From contig NZ_CP123923.1 in the NCBI RefSeq assembly GCF_030450125.1, forward strand, positions 4,588,001-4,652,000: DNA of 64,000 nt, given 5' to 3'. The notes beneath the pieces are model-generated. The model saw only the letters and a program-made list of their open reading frames with translations. It had not been told where the DNA came from and did no database searches. Numbering within the stretch: the stretch's first letter is position 1; each line of letters opens with the position of its first letter. A program made the position numbers and the translations under genes. Below, piece after piece: positions 26,075 through 34,636 of this stretch. Source of the stretch: Streptomyces sp. WP-1 (GTDB lineage: Bacteria; Actinomycetota; Actinomycetes; Streptomycetales; Streptomycetaceae).

Positions 26075-26133
26075 CCGCCCCGGTCCACGAACCCGCAGCC
26101 ACCGCACCCCCGAACAGAAAGCCCTTCAGGACC

Positions 26134-27396
26134 ATGTCTCAGCAGCTCACCACGTCACCCGTCGCCCCCGTGGCGGCCCCCCTCCCCGTCGGCAGGTCGG
26201 GCAGGACCCACTCGCCCCGCTACAAGTGGGGGATCCTCGGCATCGGCATCATCGCGCAGGCGGCCTTCAGCGCGGCCTTCCAGGGCATCCCCATGGCCAG
26301 CGCCGTGCTCCAGAGCGACTACCGCTACTCCACCGGCCAACTCGGCCTCGTCCTCGCCGCGTTGACCTGCGGAGCGGCCGTCACCGAGATCATCTGGGGG
26401 CTGCTCACCGACCGCTTCGGCGAGCGCATGGTGCTGATCACCGGACTGGCCGGCACCACCGCCTGCCTCGCGGCGGCCACCGCCTTCCTCGTGCCGACCG
26501 GCGGCTACACCCCGCCCTCCTGGCTGCTGTCCGCCGTGCTGCTGCTCGCCGGGGCCCTCGGCGGCTGCGTCAACAGCGCCTCCGGCCGGGCGGTCCTCGG
26601 CTGGTTCCCGCCCGGCAACCACGGCTTCGCCATCAGCCTGCGGGTGGCGGCCGTCCCGCTCGGCGGTGCCATCGGCGCGCTCGCGCTGCCCGCCCTCGCC
26701 ATGAGCGTCGGCTTCCGGGGCGTGTTCGGCTTCCTGACCGCCTTCGCGCTCGTCGCCACCGTCGTCATCGTCTGCTGGCTGGACGAGCCGCCGCTGCCCG
26801 CCGCCGGGCACAAGAACACCACCGTCAGCCCGCTGCGCCGCTGGAAGATCTGGCGGATCTCGCTCAGCGCCTTCCTGCTGGACTTCCCGCAGTTCACCGT
26901 CCTGTCGTTCGCCGCGATCTATCTGCACAAGGTGCACGGGGTCGGCATCACGGCCATCTCCGGTCTGCTGTTCGCCGTCCAGGCCCTGGGCGCGGTCTCC
27001 CGGGTGTGGAGCGGGCGCTGGACGGACAGCAGGGGCGGGCGGCACCGCCGTACCCTCGTCATCGCCTACAGCTGGATCATCGCCGCCTGCTTCGTCGGGC
27101 TCGCGCTGTGCGAGTCCGGGCCCGCCTGGATCGCGGCGGCGCTGATGGTGGTGGCCGGTCTGCTGTCCTGCGGCTGGCACGGTGTGCACTACGCCGAGAT
27201 CGCGATCATGGCGGGCAAGGAGCGCTCCGGGACGGCCCTCGGGCTGGAGAACACGATGGTGTTCGCGGGCGCCTTCCTCACCCCGCTGGTCATCCCCGGG
27301 ATCCTCTCGGCCACCGGCTGGCCCGTGGTGATGCTGCTCATCGGGGCCGTGCCCGCCGTGCTGTCGGCGGTGGTCATGCCCCGCGAGGGGAAGTAG
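26134..27396 (+). CDS. MFS transporter of the mutase operon
   Basis: A 420-residue protein with 12 predicted spans. Start ATG 26134 lies 59 bases after the ligase-cupin stop. The MFS motif between spans 2 and 3 is LLTDRFGERMVLI, echoed in the second half by WSGRWTDSRGGRHRRTLVI. An oxalate/formate-antiporter-like N-terminus (AFQGIPMASAVLQSDYRYS) suggests transport of an organic acid or amino-acid derivative. It is the last gene of the operon and is followed by a strong hairpin, so it probably exports the product or imports a precursor. Confidence 0.88.
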   Translation: MSQQLTTSPVAPVAAPLPVGRSGRTHSPRYKWGILGIGIIAQAAFSAAFQGIPMASAVLQSDYRYSTGQLGLVLAALTCGAAVTEIIWGLLTDRFGERMVLITGLAGTTACLAAATAFLVPTGGYTPPSWLLSAVLLLAGALGGCVNSASGRAVLGWFPPGNHGFAISLRVAAVPLGGAIGALALPALAMSVGFRGVFGFLTAFALVATVVIVCWLDEPPLPAAGHKNTTVSPLRRWKIWRISLSAFLLDFPQFTVLSFAAIYLHKVHGVGITAISGLLFAVQALGAVSRVWSGRWTDSRGGRHRRTLVIAYSWIIAACFVGLALCESGPAWIAAALMVVAGLLSCGWHGVHYAEIAIMAGKERSGTALGLENTMVFAGAFLTPLVIPGILSATGWPVVMLLIGAVPAVLSAVVMPREGK

Positions 27397-27419
27397 CGAG
27401 CCCCTCGGCTCCCGGCCGC

Positions 27420-27450
27420 CCGCCCCGCCGCACACCGTGCGGCGGGGCGG
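27420..27450. terminator. Hairpin between convergent MFS and oxidase genes
   Basis: A 14-base perfect stem (27420-27433 with 27437-27450) around the loop ACC, 23 bases after the MFS stop and 27 before the stop of the convergent oxidase gene. It can serve both strands. Confidence 0.85.
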
Positions 27451-27477
27451 CGGCGTGTACGGCCCGGGAACGAGGGT

Positions 27478-28638
27478 TCAGCGGAGGTGGCGCAGGGCGT
27501 CGGGGGTGAGGTCGGCCAGGGTGGGGTAGCCGTCGACGGCCATCAGGAGGTCGGCCTCGGCGAGCAGGGTGCGCAGGACGTGCACGATGCCGTCGGTGCC
27601 GTCCAGGGCGAGGCCGTAGGCGTAGGGGCGGCCGATGCCGACGGCCCGCGCGCCCAGGGCGAGCGCCTTGACGACGTCGGAGCCGGAGCGGACCCCGGAG
27701 TCGAACAGCACGGGCAGGTCGCCGGCGGCCTCGACCACACCGGGCAGGCAATGCAGCGCGGGCAGACCGCCGTTGGCCTGGCGGCCGCCGTGGTTGGAGC
27801 AGTAGATGCCGTCGACACCCGCGTCCCTGGCGCGGCGGGCGTCGTCCGGGTGGCAGATGCCCTTGAGGATCAGCGGGAGATCGGTGAGCGAGCGCAGCCA
27901 GGGCAGGTCGTCCCAGGTGAGGGGATTGCCGAAGGTCAGCGCCCAGTGCAGGACCGCGGCCGAGGGGTCGTCCTCGGGGGACGTGGCGAGGCGGGAGCGG
28001 AACACCGGGTCGCTGGTGTAGTTGGCCAGGCAGTGCCCCCGCAGCTGGGGGAAGTTGCTCACGGCCAGATCGCGGGGGCGCCAGCCGGTGATCCAGGTGT
28101 CCAGGGTGACCACGATGCCCTTGAACCCGGCCGCCTCGGCCCGGTGGACCAGGCTCTCCGCCAGCTCCCGGTCGGTGGGGGTGTAGAGCTGGAAGAAGCC
28201 CGGGGTGTCGCCGAACTCCGCGGCCACCTCCTCCATCGGGTCCACGGTCAGGGTGGAGGCGACCATCGGCACTTGGGTGCGGGCGGCGGCGCGCGCGGTG
28301 GCCAGATCGCCGTGCCCGTCCTGCGCGCACAGGCCGATCACCCCGACCGGGGCCATGAACAGCGGGGAGGGCAGCCGCATCCCGAACAGGTCGACGGACA
28401 GATCGCGGTCCTTCGCCCCCACCAGCATGCGCGGGACCAGACCCCACTCCTCGAACGCGGTGACGTTGGCCCGCTGGGTGTGCTCGTCCCCGGCGCCGCC
28501 CGCGACGTACGACCGTACCGAGGGCGTCAGCGCGGCCAGCGCGGGCGGCTCCAGCTCGGCGAAGGTCATCGGCAGCCGCGGCACCACCCCGCGCAGGCCG
28601 TCGAAGTAGATCTCGTTCTGGTAGTCGGCGAACGCCAT
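27478..28638 (-). CDS. FMN-dependent alpha-hydroxy-acid oxidase (lactate 2-monooxygenase-like)
   Basis: A 386-residue flavoenzyme from ATG 28638. It has the family landmarks: [14 protein letters not shown] FMN site ([12 protein letters not shown]), [25 protein letters not shown], and the active-site SNHGGRQ with His as the base and Arg binding the substrate carboxylate, then [15 protein letters not shown] for the phosphate. The ITGWRPRD block is typical of L-lactate 2-monooxygenase, which turns lactate into acetate and CO2. Other 2-hydroxy acids are possible. It is convergent with the mutase operon and separated by a terminator, so a pathway link is unproven. Confidence 0.9.
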   Translation of the reverse strand: MAFADYQNEIYFDGLRGVVPRLPMTFAELEPPALAALTPSVRSYVAGGAGDEHTQRANVTAFEEWGLVPRMLVGAKDRDLSVDLFGMRLPSPLFMAPVGVIGLCAQDGHGDLATARAAARTQVPMVASTLTVDPMEEVAAEFGDTPGFFQLYTPTDRELAESLVHRAEAAGFKGIVVTLDTWITGWRPRDLAVSNFPQLRGHCLANYTSDPVFRSRLATSPEDDPSAAVLHWALTFGNPLTWDDLPWLRSLTDLPLILKGICHPDDARRARDAGVDGIYCSNHGGRQANGGLPALHCLPGVVEAAGDLPVLFDSGVRSGSDVVKALALGARAVGIGRPYAYGLALDGTDGIVHVLRTLLAEADLLMAVDGYPTLADLTPDALRHLR

Positions 28639-28712
28639 GGGTCCTCCTGCTCCGGCCCGCCGCGTGCGAGCCGCTGGACCCTACAGCGCGGGCCCGGCCC
28701 CGGGGAACAGGG

Positions 28713-30023
28713 TCACGTCCGCGTCACCCGCACCCGGTACGTCCCGTCGTCCTCCCCCGCCACCCGCACCACGATCCCGTGCCGGGGGTCCTTGAAGCTC
28801 TGGCCCGGGGTGAAGGGGGCGTCGGAGAGTTCGGCCTGGACGTTGGGGCTGCGGGTGCAGCCGCCGCTGTCGCGGTGGGCGTCGTAGACGGTGATGGGGC
28901 CCCGACCGGTGTCGACGGTGGCGTCCACCTTGTAGATGAGGACGCCGGGGCAGCAGATCGCCTCGTCGTTGCCGCCCTGCGCCCGGACCTCCAGGGCGTA
29001 CGCCGTGTGGCCGTCGACCGGGATGATCACCAGCTTGCCGCCGCCCGACCTGTACAGCGGGGTCAGGGCGTACTCGACGCTGCCGCCCTTCGCCGCGCAG
29101 CCCACCTGGGAGCCGTCCAGCCAGCCCAGTTTCCACTTGTCCCAGGCGAGCATGTCGTTGTTGGCGCCCCAGTCCTCGCTCATGATGTCCCAGTGCCCGA
29201 CCGTGCCCCCGCCGTCCTGGGTGTACAGATCGGGCAGCCCGAAGGTGTGGCCGTTCTCGTGCGGCAGCACCCGGAAGCCGGTGTGCGGGAAGGAACCGGA
29301 ACCGTCGTCCTGGCGGGAGTAGATGAAGGAGGCGTTGGAGACCGGCACCCCGTCGGCCACCGGCGCGTCCGCGTTCCCCGCGAAGGTCACCGACAGCACC
29401 GTGTCCAGCGCGGACGGACCGGCGTTCGGACTGACCAGTATGTTCAGCAGGTCGTACGAGCGGAAGTCGACCTCGGGATCGGCCGCGGCCACGATGTCCT
29501 GCACCAGCTGCCGGTACCCGGGGTCGAAGGGCGCGCCGCGCTCTATGCCGTACGCCTTGAACGGTTTCGGCATCCGCAGCCAGTCGGTCACCGGTGTCTC
29601 GGGCCGGTAGTCGAGGCGGCCGTACGACGAGGTGCGGAACCAGTCCTGGGTGCGCGGGAAGAACTCGTGGAAGCGGTCCATCGCGCTGCCCTCGCCGGGC
29701 GCGTCGGAGAAGTCGACCATCAGGGTCAGGGCGTGCACGGTGCCGGTGGAGCGGGCGTAGCCGTGCGGGGTGGGCACGCCCTCGGTCATCTGGACGTCGG
29801 GGCCGCCGTGGATCATGCAGGGGGAGAGGGCCGCGGTGCGGGCCAGGCCGGTCGGCCCGGCGGTGGAGGGCGCCGTGAGACGGGCGGTCCCCGCCGAGGT
29901 GCTGATCGCGAGGGTCAGCGCGGTCACCGCGGCGAGCGCCATCCGGCGCGAGGGTATGCGGCGCCCGGATATACCGCTGGGGTCCTGGTCGGGGGATATG
30001 CGGCGGGGCGACTGCGGCTGCAT
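28713..30023 (-). CDS. Secreted M6-family metalloprotease
   Basis: A 436-residue protein from ATG 30023. A twin-basic N-terminus (RRIPSRRMALAAVTALTLAI) looks like a signal peptide, possibly Tat-like. The zinc motif HENGHTFGLPD (HExxH) lies near residue 250, followed by HWDIMSEDWG with the Met-turn and the acidic third ligand region of M6 (immune-inhibitor-A-like) peptidases. Cysteines in the last third could form disulfides. It would be released as an extracellular protease. Upstream is a 321-base region shared with the divergent tetR gene. Confidence 0.9.
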   Translation of the reverse strand: MQPQSPRRISPDQDPSGISGRRIPSRRMALAAVTALTLAISTSAGTARLTAPSTAGPTGLARTAALSPCMIHGGPDVQMTEGVPTPHGYARSTGTVHALTLMVDFSDAPGEGSAMDRFHEFFPRTQDWFRTSSYGRLDYRPETPVTDWLRMPKPFKAYGIERGAPFDPGYRQLVQDIVAAADPEVDFRSYDLLNILVSPNAGPSALDTVLSVTFAGNADAPVADGVPVSNASFIYSRQDDGSGSFPHTGFRVLPHENGHTFGLPDLYTQDGGGTVGHWDIMSEDWGANNDMLAWDKWKLGWLDGSQVGCAAKGGSVEYALTPLYRSGGGKLVIIPVDGHTAYALEVRAQGGNDEAICCPGVLIYKVDATVDTGRGPITVYDAHRDSGGCTRSPNVQAELSDAPFTPGQSFKDPRHGIVVRVAGEDDGTYRVRVTRT

Positions 30024-30235
30024 GCACGGACCCTTCGCTCCACGGCAGCCGCCGGACTCCTGGCTGCGCCCTTGCGATCACCCTGTGCCGGGGCCGTGGC
30101 GGGCGCGCGCTGGGTGAGACCGATCGTGGGAAGGGCGGGACCGAACGTGGGAAGTGCGGGCGTGGGAGGGTGAATTCGGCCCCCGGCGCATGTGGCTCAG
30201 CTCACAGCCGCTCTTTTCGCGGACCGGAAATAAGT

Positions 30236-30290
30236 GGGGACCCTCTCCCCGTTTGGAACTGTGTCCGCCCGAAACGGGGACCGGTTCCCC
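30236..30290. promoter_or_regulatory. Duplicated palindromic operator before tetR
   Basis: Two copies of GGGGA-N5-TCCCC, at 30236-30250 and 30276-30290, are exactly 40 bases apart. The outer arms CCCCGTTT (30247-30254) and AAACGGGG (30272-30279) also pair. They lie 55-109 bases before the tetR GTG and are probably its own binding sites, controlling the efflux pair. The rest of the 30024-30344 region shows no gene. Confidence 0.6.
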
Positions 30291-30344
30291 GGATCACCAG
30301 GGCCCACCGACATCGCACCGACCGAACCGACCGAGGAGCCCGCA

Positions 30345-31004
30345 GTGACGACCGCCACCCACCCCGCGCCGCGCAAGGTGACCCGGCCCCGCGCCGACGC
30401 CCTGCGCAACCGGGAGCGGATCGTCACCGCCGCCCGGGAGATGTTCACCGAGCACGGCCCGGACGTGCCGCTGGACGAGATCGCCCGCCGGGCCGGCGTC
30501 GGCAATGCCACGCTGTACCGCAACTTCCCCGACCGCGACGCCCTCGTCCGCGAGGTCGTCTGCTCCGTGATGGACCGCACGGCCGAGGCGGCCGAGGGTG
30601 CCCTCGCAGAGACCGGGGACGCCTTCGCCGCGCTGGAGCACTTCGTGCACGCCTGCGCCGACGAGCGGATCAGCGCGCTGTGCCCGATGGTCTCCACCAC
30701 CTTCGACCGGCACCACCCCGACCTGGAGGCCGCCCGCGAGCGCGTCGAGAGCCTCGTGGCAGAGGTCATGGGGCGGGCCGTGACGGCCGGTCAGCTGCGG
30801 TCCGACGTCGGGGTGGGCGACCTGATGATCGCCGTGGCCCAGCTGAGCCGGCCCCCGGCCGGCACCGGCTGCCCGCAGGGCGACCGGTTCGTCCACCGCC
30901 ACCTCCAGCTTCTCCTCGACGGCCTGCGGGCCCCCGCGCGCTCCGTGCTACCGGGCACCGCCGTCACCGTCGGGGAACTCCGTCAGTGCGGTACGGCCGC
31001 ATAG
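30345..31004 (+). CDS. TetR-family regulator of adjacent efflux gene
   Basis: A 219-residue regulator starting at GTG 30345 with GAGGAG 7 bases upstream. The HTH lies at 20-65 (IVTAAREMFTEHGPDVPLDE, then VGNATLYRNFPDRDALV). The ligand domain is of the type found next to DHA2 efflux pumps (VHACADERISALCPMVSTTF). The MFS gene follows 193 bases downstream on the same strand, so the usual drug-responsive repressor/pump pair is inferred. The two palindromes at 30236-30290 are its likely operators. Confidence 0.9.
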   Translation: MTTATHPAPRKVTRPRADALRNRERIVTAAREMFTEHGPDVPLDEIARRAGVGNATLYRNFPDRDALVREVVCSVMDRTAEAAEGALAETGDAFAALEHFVHACADERISALCPMVSTTFDRHHPDLEAARERVESLVAEVMGRAVTAGQLRSDVGVGDLMIAVAQLSRPPAGTGCPQGDRFVHRHLQLLLDGLRAPARSVLPGTAVTVGELRQCGTAA

Positions 31005-31055
31005 CCCGACCCGCTCCCGCCCACCACGCCGGCCGCCTCCGTCGTTCTCGCTCCT

Positions 31056-31082
31056 GCCGTCCTTGCCGTCCTTGCCGTCCTT
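31056..31082 (+). repeat. Three tandem copies of GCCGTCCTT
   Basis: Three exact 9-base units lie in the leader between tetR and the efflux gene. Downstream of them the leader is unusually T-rich for this genome (31083-31140). This may be promoter-related; nothing more can be said. Confidence 0.6.
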
Positions 31083-31197
31083 AGTAGTCCGTTTTCCTGA
31101 CGCGTTCCGTTCACTGCCGATTTCTCGTCATTTTTCCGTCACCTGGTCACGAAGCTCCGCACTCGTGAACTCCCGAAGTCCCGAAGTGGGTACACCC

Positions 31198-32733
31198 ATG
31201 TCCGACGCCCTCACGGCTCCCCGCGTCGCCGCGCCATCCGGCGACGCCAACCGCTGGAAAGCGCTCGTCTTCATCGCGCTCGCCCAGCTGATGGTCGTCC
31301 TCGACTCGACCATCGTGAACATCGCCCTGCCCTCGGCCCAGAAGGACCTCGGCATATCCGACGGCAACCGGCAGTGGGTCGTCACGGCCTACGCCCTCGC
31401 CTTCGGCGGTCTGCTGCTGTTCGGCGGCCGGATCGCCGACAAGTGGGGCCGCCGGCGCGCCTTCCTCACCGGTCTGATCGGCTTCGCGCTGGCCTCCGCG
31501 CTCGGCGGTCTCGCCGTCTCGGGCCCGATGATGTTCGGCGCCCGCGCCCTCCAGGGCGTCTTCGGCGCGCTGCTCGCGCCCGCCGCGCTGTCCCTGCTGG
31601 CCGTGATGTTCACGGACGCCAGGGAGCGCGCCAAGGCGTTCGGCATCTATGGTGCCATCGCGGGCGGCGGCGGCGCCGTCGGCCTGATCCTCGGCGGCTT
31701 CCTCACCGAGTACCTGGACTGGCGCTGGACGTTCTTCGTCAACGTGCCGTTCGCCATCGTCGCCGCGCTCGGCGCCACCCTGGTCATCCGTGAGCCGGAG
31801 GGCGGCCGCAACCGCGCCCCGCTCGACATCCCCGGCGTCCTGCTGTCCACCCTCGGCCTGGTCTCGCTGGTCTACGGCTTCACGCGCGCCGAGTCCGACG
31901 GCTGGAGCGACGCCCTGACCGTGTCGATGTTCGTGGCGTCCGCGGTGCTGCTGCTGGCGTTCGTGCTGGTCGAGTCCCGGGTCAAGGCCCCGCTGCTGCC
32001 GCTGCGCGTGGTCCGCGACCGCAACCGCGGTGGCATCTACCTCTCGCTCGGCCTCGCCATCATCGGCATGTTCGGCCTGTTCCTCTTCCTGACCTACTAC
32101 CTCCAGATCGTGCAGGGGTACTCCCCGGTCAAGACCGGCTTCGCGTTCCTGCCGATGGTGGCCGGCATGATCACCGGCTCCACCCAGATCGGCGCCCGCC
32201 TGATGACCCGGGTCCGCGCCCGGTTCCTGATGGGCCCCGGCTTCCTGGTCGCGGGTCTCGGCATGCTGCTGCTGACCCAGCTGGAGATCGGTTCGTCGTA
32301 CACCACCCTGCTGCTGCCCGCGATGGTGCTGCTGGGCCTCGGCATGGGTACGGCGTTCATGCCGGCCATGTCCCTGGCCACCACGGGCGTCGAGCCCCGG
32401 GACGCCGGTGTCGCCTCCGCGATGGTCAACACCTCGCAGCAGGTGGGCGGCGCGATCGGCACGGCGCTGCTGAACACCATCGCCGCGTCCGCGAAGACGT
32501 CGTACCTCAAGGACCACATCGCCGGCGCCGCCACCAAGCCGCAGCAGCAGCTGGTGGGCCTGCAGAGCATGGTGCACGGCTACAGCACGGCGATCGCCTT
32601 CGCCGTCGGCATCCTGGCCGTCGCCGCGCTGATCGCCTTCACCTTCGTCAACGCCGGCCGTCCGGGCACCACCCAGGTGGCCTCCGGCGCGGGCGCCGAG
32701 GACGAGGTGCCGGTGCCGGTGGTGGCCCACTGA
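31198..32733 (+). CDS. DHA2 (EmrB/QacA) family drug-efflux MFS transporter
   Basis: A 511-residue protein with 14 predicted spans. ATG 31198 is chosen because homology begins there; the frame is open back to 31063. Family signatures: LDSTIVNIALPSAQKDLGIS with the membrane acidic residue of span 1, QWVVTAYALAFGGLLLFGG, GRIADKWGRRRAF between spans 2 and 3, and the antiporter motif region GAIAGGGGAVGLILGGFLTE. It should export drugs in exchange for protons. It is paired with the tetR gene upstream and convergent with marR. Confidence 0.92.
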   Translation: MSDALTAPRVAAPSGDANRWKALVFIALAQLMVVLDSTIVNIALPSAQKDLGISDGNRQWVVTAYALAFGGLLLFGGRIADKWGRRRAFLTGLIGFALASALGGLAVSGPMMFGARALQGVFGALLAPAALSLLAVMFTDARERAKAFGIYGAIAGGGGAVGLILGGFLTEYLDWRWTFFVNVPFAIVAALGATLVIREPEGGRNRAPLDIPGVLLSTLGLVSLVYGFTRAESDGWSDALTVSMFVASAVLLLAFVLVESRVKAPLLPLRVVRDRNRGGIYLSLGLAIIGMFGLFLFLTYYLQIVQGYSPVKTGFAFLPMVAGMITGSTQIGARLMTRVRARFLMGPGFLVAGLGMLLLTQLEIGSSYTTLLLPAMVLLGLGMGTAFMPAMSLATTGVEPRDAGVASAMVNTSQQVGGAIGTALLNTIAASAKTSYLKDHIAGAATKPQQQLVGLQSMVHGYSTAIAFAVGILAVAALIAFTFVNAGRPGTTQVASGAGAEDEVPVPVVAH

Positions 32734-32770
32734 GCCCATCGAGCCCACTGACCCTCGCGCACTCGGTGAG

Positions 32771-33280
32771 TTAGCGGAGCCAGGGGAGGTCCGCGCCCTC
32801 CTCGTCCGGCTGAAGGCCCTCGGCGACGATCTCCATGATCTCGCCGAGGGCCTTCTGCTGTTCCGGGCTGAGCCGGTCGAACAGGGCCTGGCGTACGGCG
32901 GTCACATGGCCCGGGGCGGTACGGCCGAGCACGGCCGCGCCCTCCTCGGTGAGCACCGCGAACTGACCGCGCTTGTCGGAGGGGCAGTTCTCGCGGCGCA
33001 CCCAGCCGTTCTTCTCCAGCCGGGCGATCGCGTGCGAGAGCCGGGAGCGGGTGATCTTCGCCTTCATCGCCAGCTCGGTCATCCGCAGCCGGCGCTTCGG
33101 TGCCTCGGAGAGCGTGACGAGCAGGCCGTAGTAGACGTGCGGCATGCCCGCGTCGCGTTGCAGCTGCCGGTCGAGGTGGTCCTCCAGCAGGGTGGTGGCG
33201 TGCAGGTACGCGCGCCAGACGCGCTGTTCCCCGGGGGTGAGCCAGCGGTGCGGTGCGGCGGAGTCCGGTGCCGTGTTCAT
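32771..33280 (-). CDS. MarR-family transcriptional regulator
   Basis: A 169-residue regulator from ATG 33280. The winged helix lies at 55-115 (LLVTLSEAPKRRLRMTELAM, then ITRSRLSHAIARLEKNGWVR, then the wing CPSDKRGQFAVLTEEG). It is divergent from the dioxygenase gene at 33376, with only 95 bases between starts, so it very likely regulates that gene and itself. Its 3' end carries a long perfect inverted repeat (32812-32855). Confidence 0.92.
   Translation of the reverse strand: MNTAPDSAAPHRWLTPGEQRVWRAYLHATTLLEDHLDRQLQRDAGMPHVYYGLLVTLSEAPKRRLRMTELAMKAKITRSRLSHAIARLEKNGWVRRENCPSDKRGQFAVLTEEGAAVLGRTAPGHVTAVRQALFDRLSPEQQKALGEIMEIVAEGLQPDEEGADLPWLR
32812..32855. terminator. 15-base inverted repeat inside the marR coding end
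   Basis: GAAGGCCCTCGGCGA (32812-32826) and TCGCCGAGGGCCTTC (32841-32855) are perfect inverted copies with a 14-base loop. They lie within the last 30 codons of marR and 78 bases after the stop of the convergent efflux gene, where a terminator for the latter would be expected. Confidence 0.5.
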
Positions 33281-33375
33281 GGGTCCACTTTACGAAAGGT
33301 CTTTTTGAAACTTGAACTAGTTGGGCGTACGGTGTTTCATAAAGCTTGAGAGTTAAAGTATCCGGGAGTCGCCGC
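33281..33375. promoter_or_regulatory. AT-rich divergent promoter and probable MarR operator
   Basis: These 95 bases are the A/T-richest in the area. Two related elements, ACTTGAACTAGTT (about 33310-33322) and GCTTGAGAGTT (about 33343-33353), resemble MarR half-site arrangements, and TTGAAA/TTGAAC could be a -35 element for the dioxygenase gene. This is pattern reading only. Confidence 0.5.
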
Positions 33376-34170
33376 ATGTCCGTCGCCGCCGCCAAGGAGC
33401 GCATGCCCGCCCTCTATCTCAGCCACGGCGCCCCGCCGCTCGCCGACGACCCGGTGTGGCCCGGCCAGCTCGCCGCCTGGGCCGCGACGCTGCCCCGCCC
33501 CAAGGCCGTCCTCATGGTCTCCGCCCACTGGGAGGAGGCGCCGCTCGCCCTCGGCGCGATCGAGACCGTTCCCCTGGTCCACGACTTCTGGGGCTTCCCC
33601 GAGCACTACTACCGGGTCCGGTACGACGCCCCCGGCGCGCCGGAGCTGGCCGAGTCGGTCCGCAAGCTGCTGCGCGCCCCCGGCACGCCCGTCCAGGACA
33701 TCCCCGACCGCGGCCTGGACCACGGCGCCTACGTCCCGCTCGTCGAGATGTACCCGGAGGCCGGCATCCCGGTGCTCCAGATCTCCATGCCCACCCTCGA
33801 CCCGGTCCGGCTCATGGAGATCGGCCGCAGGCTCGCCCCGCTGCGCGACGAGGGCGTGCTGATCGTCGGTTCCGGCTTCTTCACCCACAACCTCGCCGCC
33901 CTGCGCCACCCGGGCGGGGGCGTGCCGAGCTGGTCCGCCGAGTTCGACGACTGGGGCCGGCGGGCCCTCGCGGACCGCGACTGGGACGCCCTCCTCGACT
34001 TCCTGGGCAAGGCCCCGGCCGGCCGCTACGCCCACCCGCGCACCGAGCACTTCGCCCCGCTCTTCGTCACCATGGGCGCGGCGGAGGCGGGCGGCGAGCT
34101 GGACGCGCAGAAGTCGGTGATCGACGGGTTCTGGATGGGGCTGGCGAAGCGGTCCGTGCAGTTCGGGTAG
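33376..34170 (+). CDS. DODA-type extradiol dioxygenase (class III ring-opening)
   Basis: A 264-residue enzyme starting at ATG 33376. It belongs to the 4,5-DOPA-dioxygenase-like LigB superfamily: ALYLSHGAPPLADDP supplies the first metal His, VSAHWEE the second, FWGFPEHYY follows, and GLDHGAYVPL and GSGFFTHNL carry further active-site histidines. These enzymes use non-haem iron or zinc to cleave catechol-like rings. Together with the divergent MarR regulator this is the common quinone/catechol-responsive pair. The natural substrate is not evident. Confidence 0.9.
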   Translation: MSVAAAKERMPALYLSHGAPPLADDPVWPGQLAAWAATLPRPKAVLMVSAHWEEAPLALGAIETVPLVHDFWGFPEHYYRVRYDAPGAPELAESVRKLLRAPGTPVQDIPDRGLDHGAYVPLVEMYPEAGIPVLQISMPTLDPVRLMEIGRRLAPLRDEGVLIVGSGFFTHNLAALRHPGGGVPSWSAEFDDWGRRALADRDWDALLDFLGKAPAGRYAHPRTEHFAPLFVTMGAAEAGGELDAQKSVIDGFWMGLAKRSVQFG

Positions 34171-34313
34171 CTCCCGGGACGGTTTCAGGGCCGAAATTCC
34201 GGAGATCCGCTCGGCGCCGGTACCCGGGACCGGCGCCGTGGCAACCATCAGGCGGTGCGGGCCGTCTTCCGGGTGGGAGAGCGGCCAGGGCCGGCGCTCA
34301 CACGGGGTGAGCA

Positions 34314-34442
34314 CGGGGTGAGAGGGACGGTGTCGAACGTGACGGCCGTCTCGCGCACATGGAGGTCACAGATCTCCGTGAGGGCAACGAGATCCCCCTC
34401 GAATCCTGGCCTGACCTGCGCCTCTGTGGGATCGGACACCAT
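34314..34442 (-). pseudogene. N-terminal fragment of a phosphinothricin-acetyltransferase-like GNAT gene
   Basis: A good start remains: ATG 34442 with GGGAAGG upstream. The first 43 codons (VRPGFEGDLVALTEICDLHV, then RETAVTFDTVPLTP) match the N-terminus of PAT/BAR-type N-acetyltransferases. After TVPLTP the sequence turns into unrelated codons, so about 130 residues including the acetyl-CoA site are missing. From memory, a bialaphos-resistance acetyltransferase gene lies next to hrdD in S. coelicolor, which would make this the truncated orthologue; not checked. Confidence 0.6.
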
Positions 34443-34501
34443 CGCGCCTTCCCTGCGGCGGAACAGGGTACTGCATGATCAGAAAAATTGAGGGGCGGGT
34501 T

Positions 34502-34529
34502 GGGAATTCTGTCCTGATTCCAGTCGTTG
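34502..34529 (+). promoter_or_regulatory. Sigma-R-type promoter of hrdD
   Basis: GGGAAT at 34502-34507 and GTTG at 34526-34529 are separated by exactly 18 bases, matching the consensus GGGAAT-N18-GTT of the thiol-oxidative-stress sigma factor SigR. It lies 108 bases before the hrdD start. hrdD is a known SigR target in S. coelicolor, which supports the call. Confidence 0.85.
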
Positions 34530-34636
34530 TTTCCATCGGATGCAGGGCACTCAGAGGAGAGTCCGCGAGGACACACCCTGGAGAGCCGAGCGTTCAGCAG
34601 GACCACCCGCCAGCCCACCATCGCAAGGGAGCACGC

